The translations under genes were made by a program, and so were the position numbers. Source: Streptomyces hiroshimensis (GTDB lineage Bacteria > Actinomycetota > Actinomycetes > Streptomycetales > Streptomycetaceae). Taken from it: a stretch of DNA of 64,000 bases. The notes beneath the pieces are model-generated. The model was not told the DNA's origin and searched no databases. It saw only the letters and a list, made by a program, of their open reading frames with translations. This document shows positions 1 through 10,600 of this stretch, one piece after another; within the stretch, counting starts at the first letter, position 1, and every line of letters starts with the position of its first letter. The DNA is taken from contig NZ_BMUT01000004.1 in the NCBI RefSeq assembly GCF_014650335.1, positions 124,001 through 188,000 of the forward strand, read 5' to 3'.

Positions 1-2
1 GC

Positions 3-71
3 GCGGACCTGTACCGTCGCATCGAAGGCTGGTGGTACGGCATAGTGGTGGGGGCCAGGTCGACGATCTAG
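3..71 (+). CDS. C-terminal end of an unidentified protein (partial)
   Basis: An open frame enters from the left edge and stops at TAG 69-71, giving 22 residues that include LYRRIEGWWYGIVVG. The tryptophan/tyrosine-rich content and its position just before a tRNA fit the tail of a real gene, but the rest lies outside the window and I do not recognise the family. It may equally be chance coding potential, because two other frames are open over part of the same stretch. Confidence 0.35.
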   Translation, partial: ADLYRRIEGWWYGIVVGARSTI

Positions 72-101
72 AGGATTTGTCCGATTTGGAGGGCTTTGCT
101 A

Positions 102-173
102 TCCCCTGTGGTGTAATTGGCAACACTATGGGTTTTGGTCCCATCATTCCAGGTTCGAGTCCTGGCGGGGGAG
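102..173 (+). tRNA. tRNA-Gln (anticodon UUG)
   Basis: A 72-nt cloverleaf can be folded. The acceptor arm TCCCCTG pairs with CGGGGGA with one G-U pair, the anticodon stem ATGGG/CCCAT closes the loop TTTTGGT (anticodon TTG at 34-36, reading CAA), and the T arm carries GGTTCGAGTCC. The CCA end is not encoded, as is usual in streptomycetes. It lies 117 bases upstream of glmU on the same strand and may share its transcript. Confidence 0.95.
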
Positions 174-290
174 CTCAAAGTTCGAATGCATCGGGTCCTG
201 ACCGCCCAGGTCGGGACCCGCCCGCGTTTCAGCAGTAAAACGCACCGGTATCCTTCGGATGTCCACCACCCGAAGCCGAAGGGCACACCC

Positions 291-1745
291 GTGAGCGCCA
301 ACCGCCCGGCAGCCGTCGTCGTTCTCGCAGCGGGTGAGGGCACCCGCATGAAGTCGGCGACCCCCAAGGTCCTGCACGCCATCTGCGGACGTTCCCTCGT
401 CGGCCACGTCGTCGCCGCCTCCCGCGAGCTGGACCCCGAGCACCTCGTCGTGATCGTCGGGCACGCCCGCGAGCAGGTCTCCGCACACCTCGCGCAGATC
501 GACCCCGAGGTCCGCACGGCCGTGCAGTACGAGCAGAACGGCACCGGCCACGCCGTGCGCATGGGCCTGGAAGAGCTGTCGAACAACGGGATCACCCTCG
601 ACGGGACCGTGGTCGTCGTCTGCGGCGACACCCCGCTGCTGACCGGCGCCACGCTCAAGGCCCTCAGCGACACCCACGCCGCCGACGGCAACGCCGTCAC
701 CGTGCTGTCCGCCGAGGTCCCCGACGCCACGGGCTACGGGCGGATCGTCCGTGACGACAGCGGCGCCGTGACCGCGATCGTCGAGCACAAGGACGCCACG
801 GAGGAGCAGCGCGCGATCCGGGAGATCAACTCCGGGGTCTTCGCGTTCGACGCCCAGCTGCTGACGGACGCCCTCGGCAAGGTGCGCACGGACAACAGCC
901 AGGGCGAGGAGTACCTGACCGACGTCCTGGGCATCCTGCGCGAGGCCGGGCACCGCGTCGGCGCCGCGGTCGGCGGCGATCACCGGGAGATCCTGGGGAT
1001 CAACAACCGCGTCCAGCTCGCCGAGGCCCGCAAGCTGCTCAACGAGCGGCTGCTGCACGCGGCGATGATGAGCGGCGTGACGGTCGTGGACCCGGCGTCG
1101 ACCTGGATCGACGTCACGGTCACCGTCGAGCCCGACGTGCTCGTCCACCCCGGCACCCAGCTGACCGGCGCCACGAGCCTGGCCACCGGCTGCGAGGTCG
1201 GCCCGAACACGCGCCTGGCGGACACCACGGTCGGCGCCGGCGCCCGCGTCGACAACACCGTGGCGGACTCGGCACAGGTCGGCGAGGGCGCGACCGTCGG
1301 CCCGTTCGCCTATCTGCGCCCGGGGACGAAGCTCGGCCCGAAGTCGAAGGCCGGCGCGTACGTCGAGATGAAGAACGCCGAGATCGGCGAGGGCACCAAG
1401 GTGCCGCACCTGTCGTACGTCGGTGACGCGACGATCGGCGAGTACTCCAACATCGGCGCGGCGAGCGTCTTCGTGAACTACGACGGTGTGAACAAGCACC
1501 ACACGACGATCGGCTCGCACTGCCGTACCGGATCGGACAACATGTTTGTGGCTCCGGTCACGATCGGGGACGGCGCGTACACCGCCGCCGGCTCGGTCAT
1601 CACCAAGGATGTGCCCCCGGGTTCGCTGGCCGTCGCACGAGGACAGCAGCGGAATATCGAGGGCTGGGTGGCACGTAAGCGCCCGGGAAGCGCAGCCGCA
1701 CAGGCCGCTTCCGCCGCTCGCCGGGAGACCGACGGCGAGCAGTGA
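291..1745 (+). CDS. glmU: Bifunctional UDP-N-acetylglucosamine pyrophosphorylase / glucosamine-1-phosphate acetyltransferase
   Basis: GlmU makes UDP-GlcNAc in the cytoplasm for peptidoglycan: it acetylates glucosamine-1-phosphate, then transfers UMP from UTP. The 484-residue product has the nucleotidyltransferase signature LAAGEGTRMKS at residues 12-22 and, in the C-terminal half, hexapeptide repeats of a left-handed beta-helix ending in the acetyltransferase active-site region (FVNYDGVNKHHT, GSDNMFVAPV). GTG 291 is chosen because it places the product at the usual family length (about 480) and follows a purine-rich GAAGGG. prs follows 73 bases downstream, the normal Streptomyces order. The C-terminal tail is alanine-rich and unstructured. 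Confidence 0.97.
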   Translation: MSANRPAAVVVLAAGEGTRMKSATPKVLHAICGRSLVGHVVAASRELDPEHLVVIVGHAREQVSAHLAQIDPEVRTAVQYEQNGTGHAVRMGLEELSNNGITLDGTVVVVCGDTPLLTGATLKALSDTHAADGNAVTVLSAEVPDATGYGRIVRDDSGAVTAIVEHKDATEEQRAIREINSGVFAFDAQLLTDALGKVRTDNSQGEEYLTDVLGILREAGHRVGAAVGGDHREILGINNRVQLAEARKLLNERLLHAAMMSGVTVVDPASTWIDVTVTVEPDVLVHPGTQLTGATSLATGCEVGPNTRLADTTVGAGARVDNTVADSAQVGEGATVGPFAYLRPGTKLGPKSKAGAYVEMKNAEIGEGTKVPHLSYVGDATIGEYSNIGAASVFVNYDGVNKHHTTIGSHCRTGSDNMFVAPVTIGDGAYTAAGSVITKDVPPGSLAVARGQQRNIEGWVARKRPGSAAAQAASAARRETDGEQ

Positions 1746-1818
1746 CCGTGACACGGGGGCGCCGTGCGGGGCGTACCGTGATAAGCGCACACAAAGCGAC
1801 ATCCAAGGAGACTGTGCT

Positions 1819-2793
1819 GTGACCGGGATCAAGACGACCGGCGAGAAGAAGCTGATGCTCTTCTCCGGCCGCGCCCACCCCGAGCTTGCCGAGGAGGTCG
1901 CGCACCAGCTGGGCGTCGGCCTGGTCCCGACCAAGGCATTCGACTTCGCCAACGGCGAGATCTACGTCCGCTTCCAGGAGTCGGCGCGCGGCGCGGACTG
2001 TTTCCTGATGCAGAGCCACACGGCCCCCATCAACAAGTGGGTCATGGAGCAGCTGATCATGCTCGACGCGCTCAAGCGCGCGTCGGCCCGCTCCATCACG
2101 GTGGTCGTGCCGTTCTACGGCTATGCCCGCCAGGACAAGAAGCACCGCGGCCGTGAGCCGATCTCGGCCCGTCTGATCGCCGATCTGTTCAAGACGGCGG
2201 GCGCGGACCGGATCCTCACGGTCGACCTGCACACGGACCAGATCCAGGGCTTCTTCGACGGCCCCGTCGACCACCTGTTCGCGCTGCCGATCCTCGCGGA
2301 CTACGTGGGCGCCAAGGTCGACCGCGAGAAGCTGACGGTCGTCTCCCCGGACGCCGGCCGTGTGCGCGTCGCCGACCGCTGGTGCGACCGCCTCGGCGCC
2401 CCGCTGGCCATCGTCCACAAGCGCCGTGACAAGGATGTCGCCAACCAGGTGACGGTGCACGAGGTCGTCGGTGACGTGAAGGGCCGCGTCTGCGTCCTGG
2501 TCGACGACATGATCGACACCGGTGGCACGATCTGCGCCGCCGCGGACGCCCTGTTCGCCAACGGTGCCGAGGACGTCATCGTGACGGCCACGCACGGTGT
2601 GCTCTCCGGCCCCGCCGCGGACCGCCTGAAGAACTCCAAGGTGAGCGAGTTCGTCTTCACCAACACCCTGCCGACGCCGGGTGAGCTGGAGCTCGACAAG
2701 ATCACGGTGCTGTCGATCGCGCCGACGATCGCGCGCGCCGTGCGCGAGGTCTTCGAGGACGGCTCGGTCACGAGCCTCTTCGAGGAGCAGTGA
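1819..2793 (+). CDS. prs: Ribose-phosphate pyrophosphokinase (PRPP synthetase)
   Basis: The enzyme makes PRPP from ribose-5-phosphate and ATP, feeding nucleotide, histidine and tryptophan synthesis. The 324-residue product carries the PRPP-binding signature VLVDDMIDTGGTI at residues 227-239, the ATP-loop segment YARQDKKHRGREPISA near residues 102-117 and DLHTDQIQGFF typical of class I enzymes. The GTG start follows AAGGAG by 8 bases. The gene follows glmU, the two enzymes both supplying activated sugar precursors. A short hairpin lies just past the stop. Confidence 0.97.
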   Translation: MTGIKTTGEKKLMLFSGRAHPELAEEVAHQLGVGLVPTKAFDFANGEIYVRFQESARGADCFLMQSHTAPINKWVMEQLIMLDALKRASARSITVVVPFYGYARQDKKHRGREPISARLIADLFKTAGADRILTVDLHTDQIQGFFDGPVDHLFALPILADYVGAKVDREKLTVVSPDAGRVRVADRWCDRLGAPLAIVHKRRDKDVANQVTVHEVVGDVKGRVCVLVDDMIDTGGTICAAADALFANGAEDVIVTATHGVLSGPAADRLKNSKVSEFVFTNTLPTPGELELDKITVLSIAPTIARAVREVFEDGSVTSLFEEQ

Positions 2794-2797
2794 GCCT

Positions 2798-2818
2798 CCG
2801 GCAGCGCTAGCCTGCCGG
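2798..2818 (+). terminator. Hairpin after prs
   Basis: Perfect 7-bp arms CCGGCAG/CTGCCGG with a 7-base loop start 4 bases after the prs stop codon. There is no T-tract, which is common for actinobacterial terminators, so the role is inferred from position. Confidence 0.5.
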
Positions 2819-3014
2819 CTGCAAAAACGATCGGCCTGGGACCGGGACGGTCCTGATCGATTTCTGAGCGGCCTCCCCCGCCGGGTACACTCCACGAGTT
2901 GCTCGGCGAGGGAGGCCGCACTCATGTGCGGCGGTCCGTTATCGACGCGCTCTTCGTAGCAGGTCCGTATGTGGCCGGGTAACGGCCCATATCCATACCT
3001 CCGAGGAGTGCACC

Positions 3015-3587
3015 ATGGCTGAGATCAAGATCCCCTCCCAGGTCCGTGCCGAGTTCGGCAAGGGCGCCGCCCGCCGCATCCGCCGCGCCAACCAGGTTCC
3101 CGCCGTCGTCTACGGCCACGGTGGCGAGCCGGTCCACATCACCCTGCCGGGCCACGAGCTGATGATGGCTCTGAAGACCCCGAACGTCCTGCTGTCCGTG
3201 GACATCGAGGGCCGCGACGAGCTCGTCATCCCCAAGGCCGTCCAGCGTGACGCCCTCAAGGGCTTCCTCGAGCACGTCGACCTGCTGGTCGTCAAGCGCG
3301 GCGAGACCGTCACGGTCGAGGTCCCGGTCCAGACCGAGGGCGACCTGGCCCCCGGTGGCAACCTGCTCGAGCACACCCTGACCGCCCTGCCGGTCGAGGC
3401 CGAGGCCACCCACATCCCCGAGGCCGTCACCGTCTCCATCGCGGGCCTTGAGGCCGGCGCCTCCGTCCTGGCCAAGGACGTCGTCCTGCCGGCCGGTGTC
3501 GCCCTGGCCGTCGACGCCGACGCCGTCGTCCTGCACGTCGTCGCCGGTTCCACCGAGGCCGCCCCGGCCGAGGGCGCCGAGGCCTGA
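3015..3587 (+). CDS. rplY: 50S ribosomal protein L25 / general stress protein CTC
   Basis: This is the long CTC/TL5 form of L25, which binds 5S rRNA on the large ribosomal subunit. The 190-residue product has the N-terminal L25 beta-barrel (start MAEIKIPSQVR, VPAVVYGHGGEPVHITL near residues 29-45) and the C-terminal beta domain, ending in an alanine/glutamate-rich acidic tail. The ATG follows GAGGAG by 7 bases. A 221-base leader separates it from prs and holds a possible -10 element (TACACT near 2884), so it probably has its own promoter. pth lies just downstream, as in most actinobacteria. Confidence 0.95.
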   Translation: MAEIKIPSQVRAEFGKGAARRIRRANQVPAVVYGHGGEPVHITLPGHELMMALKTPNVLLSVDIEGRDELVIPKAVQRDALKGFLEHVDLLVVKRGETVTVEVPVQTEGDLAPGGNLLEHTLTALPVEAEATHIPEAVTVSIAGLEAGASVLAKDVVLPAGVALAVDADAVVLHVVAGSTEAAPAEGAEA

Positions 3588-3612
3588 TCCTCGCCCCTCC
3601 CGGCTTTCTTTT

Positions 3613-3651
3613 CGACCGCCGTCCCGCTCCACCGGAGTGGGGCGGCGGTCG
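3613..3651 (+). terminator. Terminator between rplY and pth
   Basis: An 18-bp stem (3613-3630 with 3634-3651, two G-T wobbles) closes a 3-base loop 26 bases after the rplY stop, preceded by CTTTCTTTT and followed by GCTTTG. It is a strong intrinsic terminator candidate that could work in both directions. Confidence 0.8.
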
Positions 3652-3685
3652 GCTTTGAGCGGTTGGTTATGAAGGAGACATGCAG

Positions 3686-4279
3686 ATGACGGACGACTCC
3701 AGCCCCTGGCTGATCGTGGGCCTGGGCAACCCCGGGCCGGAGTACGCGGGCAACCGCCACAACGTGGGCTTCATGGTCGCGGACCTGCTCGCGGAGCGCA
3801 TGGGCGCGAAGTTCAAGGCCCACAAGGCCTCGCGGGCCCAGGTGGTCGAGGGGCGGCTCGGCGCGCCCGGGCCTTCCGGCCGCCGCGTCGTGGTCGCCAA
3901 GCCCATGTCGTTCATGAATCTGTCCGGCGGGCCGACGGCGGCCCTGCGCGACTTCTACAAGGTGCCCGCGGGCCGGGTGATCGCCGTCCACGACGAGCTG
4001 GACATCGACTACGGGACGCTGCGGCTGAAGCTCGGCGGCGGCGACAACGGCCACAACGGCCTGAAGTCGATCACGAAGGCCCTGGGCCCGGACTACTGCC
4101 GGGTGCGGTTCGGCATCGGCCGGCCGCCGGGCCGGATGCCCGTCGCGGACTTCGTCCTGAAGGACTTCTCGTCCACAGAGCGCAAGGACCTCGGCTACGA
4201 GGTGGACCGGGCCGCGGATGCGGTGGAGTCCCTGATCGTGGACGGTCTGGAGCGCGCGCAGAGCACGTACAACACCTGA
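3686..4279 (+). CDS. pth: Peptidyl-tRNA hydrolase
   Basis: Pth recycles tRNA from peptidyl-tRNAs dropped by the ribosome. The 197-residue product has the family signatures [19 protein letters not shown] (catalytic His at residue 25), [20 protein letters not shown] and [15 protein letters not shown] 3686 is preferred because GGAG (3674-3677) lies 8 bases upstream; an ATG at 3680 is only 2 bases from the same ribosome site. A strong terminator separates it from rplY upstream, and it converges on ppc downstream. Confidence 0.96.
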   Translation: MTDDSSPWLIVGLGNPGPEYAGNRHNVGFMVADLLAERMGAKFKAHKASRAQVVEGRLGAPGPSGRRVVVAKPMSFMNLSGGPTAALRDFYKVPAGRVIAVHDELDIDYGTLRLKLGGGDNGHNGLKSITKALGPDYCRVRFGIGRPPGRMPVADFVLKDFSSTERKDLGYEVDRAADAVESLIVDGLERAQSTYNT

Positions 4280-4286
4280 CGTACGC

Positions 4287-4322
4287 GAAGCGGCCCCCTG
4301 CCTGGTGGCGGGGGGCCGCTTC
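4287..4322. terminator. Bidirectional terminator between pth and ppc
   Basis: A 16-bp stem with a single G-T wobble (4287-4302 with 4307-4322) closes the loop TGGT. It sits 8 bases after pth and 36 bases after the ppc stop on the opposite strand, so it can serve both convergent genes. Confidence 0.85.
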
Positions 4323-4357
4323 GTGTGGGTGCGTCAGCTGTGTGTCGGCTGTGTGCG

Positions 4358-7102
<2,745 letters not shown>

Positions 7103-7237
7103 AGGTGCTGCTCCTTGCAGAGTTTCCGGCACGTCTGGAGGGGTTGCGGACCGCGCTGTCCGACGCCCACCAGCATAGGTCGCCCTCCGACGCGCGGTTG
7201 TCCACAGCCCTCTTGCTCCGCGCTCCCGCCCTGCCAT

Positions 7238-7270
7238 ACTTACGAAGCCGTAGGTTACGGAACCGTAGCC
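7238..7270. promoter_or_regulatory. Double operator before the desaturase gene
   Basis: Two overlapping 18-bp near-palindromes, ACTTACGAAGCCGTAGGT (7238-7255) and GGTTACGGAACCGTAGCC (7253-7270), end 26 bases before the desaturase start. The second has only one mispaired position. The TACG/CGTA alternation and the downstream TetR gene suggest the binding site of that regulator; this is inferred, not shown. Confidence 0.6.
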
Positions 7271-7296
7271 ATGCCCCGACCCCCATGAGGGAACCC

Positions 7297-8277
7297 ATGA
7301 CTGCAAGCCCCGACGTGATCGAAGACGCGCCGAAGGCCCAGGAAGCCCCGCTCCCCTCCGCCACGCTCGGTGGCGACAGCAAGCGTTCCGTCGAGCAGAT
7401 CGCCCTGCTGCTGTTCATCACCGTGCCGTTCATCGCCCTGGTCGCGGCGGTCCCGCTGGCCTGGGGCTGGGGTGTGAGCTGGCTCGACCTGGGCCTGATG
7501 GTGGCCATGTACTACATCGGCTGCCACGGCATCACCATCGGCTTCCACCGCTATTTCACGCACGGCTCCTTCAAGGCCAAGCGGCCGCTGCGGATCGCTC
7601 TGGCGATCATGGGGTCGATGGCGGTGGAGGGTCCCGTGGTCCGCTGGGTCGCCGATCACCGCAGGCACCACCGGTTCTCCGACGCCGAGGGCGACCCGCA
7701 CTCCCCCTGGCGCTTCGGCGAGACGGTGCCGGCCCTGATGAAGGGCCTCTGGTGGGCTCACGTCGGCTGGATGTTCGACGAGGAACAGACCCCGCAGCAC
7801 AAGTACGCCCCCGATCTGATCAAGGATCCCGACATCCGGGCGGTCTCCCGCCAGTTCGTGCTGTGGACGTCGGTGTCCCTGCTGATCCCGCCGTTCGTCG
7901 GCGGCCTGGCCACCTGGTCCTGGCAGGGGGCCGTGACGGCGTTCTTCTGGGGTTCGCTGGTGCGGGTGGCGCTGCTGCACCATGTGACGTGGTCCATCAA
8001 CTCCATCTGCCACGCCGTCGGCAAGCGGCCGTTCAAATCGCGCGACCGCTCGGGCAACGTGTGGTGGCTGGCGATCCTCTCCTGTGGTGAGTCCTGGCAC
8101 AACCTTCACCACGCGGACCCGACCTCGGCCCGGCACGGCGTGCTGAAGGGGCAGCTGGACTCCAGCGCCCGCCTCATCCGCTGGTTCGAGCAGGCAGGCT
8201 GGGCGTACGACGTGCGGTGGCCGAAGGCGGACCGCTTGGAATCCCGGCGGAAGGAGAGTGCCGCTCAGGCGGCATGA
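7297..8277 (+). CDS. Acyl-CoA desaturase (membrane fatty-acid delta-9 type)
   Basis: The protein is a di-iron membrane desaturase that introduces a cis double bond into acyl chains. The 326-residue product has the three histidine boxes HRYFTH (84-89), HRRHH (121-125) and HNLHH (268-272), plus hydrophobic segments near residues 35-60, 64-80, 185-205 and 212-230. ATG 7297 is taken as start (GAGGG a few bases upstream); ATG 7285 is possible. Its stop overlaps the start of a TetR gene, suggesting co-transcription and feedback control of membrane fluidity. The double palindrome just upstream is the likely operator. Confidence 0.93.
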   Translation: MTASPDVIEDAPKAQEAPLPSATLGGDSKRSVEQIALLLFITVPFIALVAAVPLAWGWGVSWLDLGLMVAMYYIGCHGITIGFHRYFTHGSFKAKRPLRIALAIMGSMAVEGPVVRWVADHRRHHRFSDAEGDPHSPWRFGETVPALMKGLWWAHVGWMFDEEQTPQHKYAPDLIKDPDIRAVSRQFVLWTSVSLLIPPFVGGLATWSWQGAVTAFFWGSLVRVALLHHVTWSINSICHAVGKRPFKSRDRSGNVWWLAILSCGESWHNLHHADPTSARHGVLKGQLDSSARLIRWFEQAGWAYDVRWPKADRLESRRKESAAQAA

Positions 8278-8966
8278 TTGACAGCGTGGCGATCGACAGC
8301 AATACCACCAGTAACAAGGACCGGGCCCAGGCTGCGGGGGCCCGTCGCACCCGGCGGGTGCGCATGACCGGCGCGGAGCGCCGGGAGCAGCTGCTGGACA
8401 TCGGTCGCACACTCTTCGCCGAGCGGGGCTTCGAGGGCACGTCCGTCGAGGAGATCGCGGCCAAGGCCGGGGTCTCCAAGCCCGTCGTCTACGAGCACTT
8501 CGGCGGCAAGGAGGGGCTGTACGCGGTGGTCGTCGACCGCGAGATGCGGCAGCTGCTGGACATGGTCACGGGGGCGCTCACCGCGGGGCACCCGCGGGAG
8601 CTTCTGGAGCAGGCGGCCTTCGCCCTCCTCGACTACATCGAGACGTATACGGACGGCTTCCGCATCCTCGTCCGCGACTCGCCGGTCGCCCAGTCCACGG
8701 GCACGTTCGCGTCGCTCATCAGCGACATCGCCACCCAGGTCGAGGACATCCTCGGCCTGGAATTCAAGGCCCGCGGCTTCGACGCGAAGCTGGCCCCGCT
8801 GTACGCCCAGGCCCTCGTCGGCATGGTGGCCCTCACGGGCCAGTGGTGGCTGGACGTCCGCAAGCCGAAGAAGGCGGAGGTGGCGGCACACCTGGTGAAC
8901 TTGGCGTGGCACGGTCTGGACGGCCTTGAGCCGAAGCCGCGCCTTGTTGGGCACAGGCGCGCCTGA
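8274..8966 (+). CDS. TetR-family transcriptional regulator, coupled to the desaturase
   Basis: The 230-residue protein has an N-terminal TetR helix-turn-helix (RREQLLDIGRTLFAERGF, then VEEIAAKAGVSKPVVYEHFG) and a C-terminal ligand domain. The ATG overlaps the desaturase stop as ATGA, so translation is probably coupled; a GTG at 8286 is an alternative start. Basic residues precede the DNA-binding domain. By position it most likely represses the desaturase operon through the palindromes at 7238-7270 and may sense an acyl-CoA, but the ligand cannot be read from sequence. Confidence 0.88.
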   Translation: MIDSVAIDSNTTSNKDRAQAAGARRTRRVRMTGAERREQLLDIGRTLFAERGFEGTSVEEIAAKAGVSKPVVYEHFGGKEGLYAVVVDREMRQLLDMVTGALTAGHPRELLEQAAFALLDYIETYTDGFRILVRDSPVAQSTGTFASLISDIATQVEDILGLEFKARGFDAKLAPLYAQALVGMVALTGQWWLDVRKPKKAEVAAHLVNLAWHGLDGLEPKPRLVGHRRA

Positions 8967-8975
8967 GACCACGGA

Positions 8976-8994
8976 ACGGGGGCGGCGCCCCCGT
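8976..8994 (+). terminator. Terminator after the TetR gene
   Basis: Perfect 8-bp arms ACGGGGGC/GCCCCCGT with a 3-base loop begin 10 bases after the TetR stop. Confidence 0.7.
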
Positions 8995-9013
8995 CGCCCG
9001 AACCCGCCGCGGC

Positions 9014-9140
9014 GGGGTGAAGGGGCAGCCCCTTCACCCCTCGCTCACAGCACGGGTTCACGCAGGTTCGCGCAGGTCAAGGATGCCCCGCATCCTTGAA
9101 CCCGCCGCCGCGGCGGAATTGAAGGGGCGAGCCCCTTCAA
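9014..9140. repeat. Cluster of GAAGGGGC/GCCCCTTC hairpins
   Basis: The 253-base gap between the TetR and methyltransferase genes holds three further perfect hairpins: 9014-9040 (13-bp arms around one base), 9078-9098 (8-bp arms CAAGGATG/CATCCTTG) and 9119-9140 (10-bp arms TTGAAGGGGC/GCCCCTTCAA). The first and third are each preceded by a CCCGCCG(CCG)CGGCGG block, so they look like two copies of one repeat unit. No coding potential is evident. Confidence 0.7.
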
Positions 9141-9219
9141 CCGAGTGAGAACCGGCGCCGTCAACGCACCGGTCCGCGCGGGGCGGCGAGCTGTACGTGG
9201 TCGAGAGCGCTGATCACCG

Positions 9220-10014
9220 TCACTCCCCCTTCCGGCCCACGACGAAGATCCGCCGGAACGGGAAGAGCGTGCCGTGCGGGCCCGGCGGGTACGCCTCGCG
9301 GAGGAGTGCGCCGTATTCCGACAGGAAGCGCGACGTCGCCTCCGTGTCGCCCGCCAGGGCCGTCAGGACCGGCCGCAGCGTCGTGCCCTTCGTCCAGTCC
9401 AGGACGGCGTCCTCGCCGGGGAGCACGTGGACGTACGTCGTCTCCCAGGCGTCCACCGCCAGCCCCAGGCCGGCGAGCCGTTCCAGGTACGCGGCGGGCG
9501 TCAGTACGTGCCCGGGCTGCTGGAGCCCGCCCAGCCGGCTCCGCCACGCCGCGCTCTCGCAGAGCTCGTGCAGGAGCACATGGCTCGGGGCGTCGAAGTT
9601 CCCCGGGATCGTGAAGGCGAAGACCCCGCCGGGGGCCAGCCCCGCAACCCACCCCGGGAACAGCTCGGCATGCCCCCGCACCCACTGGAACGTCGCGCTG
9701 GAGACGATCAGGTCGTACGTCCCGTCCGGCGTCCACTCCCGCAGGTCGGCGTGGGCGAAGTCCACACCCGGCACCCCGGCCCGGGCCTGCCTCAGCATCG
9801 CCTCCGAGTTGTCCAGCCCCGTGACCCGCGCCGCAGGCCACCGCTCCGCGAGCAGCGCCGTGACATTGCCCGGGCCGCAGCCGAGGTCGGCGATCCGCGC
9901 GGGGTCGCGCAGCGGGATACGGGCGAGGAGGTCGTGGAAGGGCCGGGACCGGGGGCCGGAGTGACGCAGGTACTGCTCGGGGTCCCAGACAGGCGTGGCA
10001 GCGGTCGTCGTCAT
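9220..10014 (-). CDS. tam: SAM-dependent methyltransferase, trans-aconitate 2-methyltransferase-like
   Basis: The 264-residue protein has a class I Rossmann methyltransferase fold: motif I IADLGCGPGNVTALL near residues 39-53, an acidic post-I motif GLDNSEAML, and SSATFQWV, which is typical of trans-aconitate methyltransferases. The whole-protein pattern (YLRHSGPRSRPFHDLLARI at the start, FPFRRIFVVGRK at the end) fits Tam, which methylates trans-aconitate that would inhibit aconitase. ATG 10014 is used. It is divergent from a MarR gene, and the shared 88-base region carries direct repeats likely bound by that regulator. Confidence 0.85.
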   Translation of the reverse strand: MTTTAATPVWDPEQYLRHSGPRSRPFHDLLARIPLRDPARIADLGCGPGNVTALLAERWPAARVTGLDNSEAMLRQARAGVPGVDFAHADLREWTPDGTYDLIVSSATFQWVRGHAELFPGWVAGLAPGGVFAFTIPGNFDAPSHVLLHELCESAAWRSRLGGLQQPGHVLTPAAYLERLAGLGLAVDAWETTYVHVLPGEDAVLDWTKGTTLRPVLTALAGDTEATSRFLSEYGALLREAYPPGPHGTLFPFRRIFVVGRKGE

Positions 10015-10045
10015 GCCTCCAGCATCACGCTCCAACTATCTCGAT

Positions 10046-10075
10046 GTCAAGAGACTTCACATCAAGAGACTTCAT
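10046..10075. promoter_or_regulatory. Direct repeats in the tam/marR divergent promoter
   Basis: TCAAGAGACTTCA occurs twice exactly, at 10047-10059 and 10062-10074 (15-base period), preceded by ATCTCGATG. The TCTCGATGTCAAGAGA stretch resembles the AT-rich dyads bound by actinobacterial MarR proteins. It spans most of the promoter region of both genes. Confidence 0.6.
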
Positions 10076-10102
10076 GTCGACAGACCCTCTACACTGATCA
10101 GC

Positions 10103-10600
10103 ATGGAGGACGAGGTCGATCGGCTGGTTTCAGCATGGCGCCGCGAGCGCCCTGACCTCGACGTGGAGCCACTCGAGGTGCTCAGTCGTGTGAGCAGGCT
10201 CGCCCGCCACCTCGACCGGGCCCGCCGCCTGGCCTTCGCCGAGCACGAGCTCGAGCCCTGGGAGTTCGACGTCCTGACGGCCCTGCGCCGCGCCGGGGCC
10301 CCGTACCAGCTCTCCCCCGGCCAGCTGCTCACCCAGACGCTGGTCACCTCCGGCACCATGACCAACCGGATCGACCGCCTCGCGAAGAAGGGCCTCGTAC
10401 AGCGCGAGCCCGACCCGAGCGACCGCCGCGGCGTGCTCGTGCGCCTCACCGACGAGGGCCGGGACCGCGCCGACGAGGCCCTGGCCGGGCTCCTGGAGCA
10501 GGAGCGCGCCATCCTCGCCGAGCTGTCCCGCACCCAGCGCCGTGAGCTGGCCGATCTGCTACGCCAGCTGACCGCCCCGTTCGACAACACTCCCGGTTAG
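10103..10600 (+). CDS. MarR-family transcriptional regulator
   Basis: The 165-residue product has the MarR winged helix: LSPGQLLTQTLVTSGTMTNRIDRLAKKGLVQREPDPSDRRG-type recognition helix and wing, flanked by dimerisation helices. ATG 10103 is selected; a longer frame upstream would run through the presumed operator repeats. It is divergent from the methyltransferase gene, which it probably controls along with itself. Its last 42 bases overlap the 3' end of the convergent response-regulator gene. The effector is unknown. Confidence 0.9.
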   Translation: MEDEVDRLVSAWRRERPDLDVEPLEVLSRVSRLARHLDRARRLAFAEHELEPWEFDVLTALRRAGAPYQLSPGQLLTQTLVTSGTMTNRIDRLAKKGLVQREPDPSDRRGVLVRLTDEGRDRADEALAGLLEQERAILAELSRTQRRELADLLRQLTAPFDNTPG

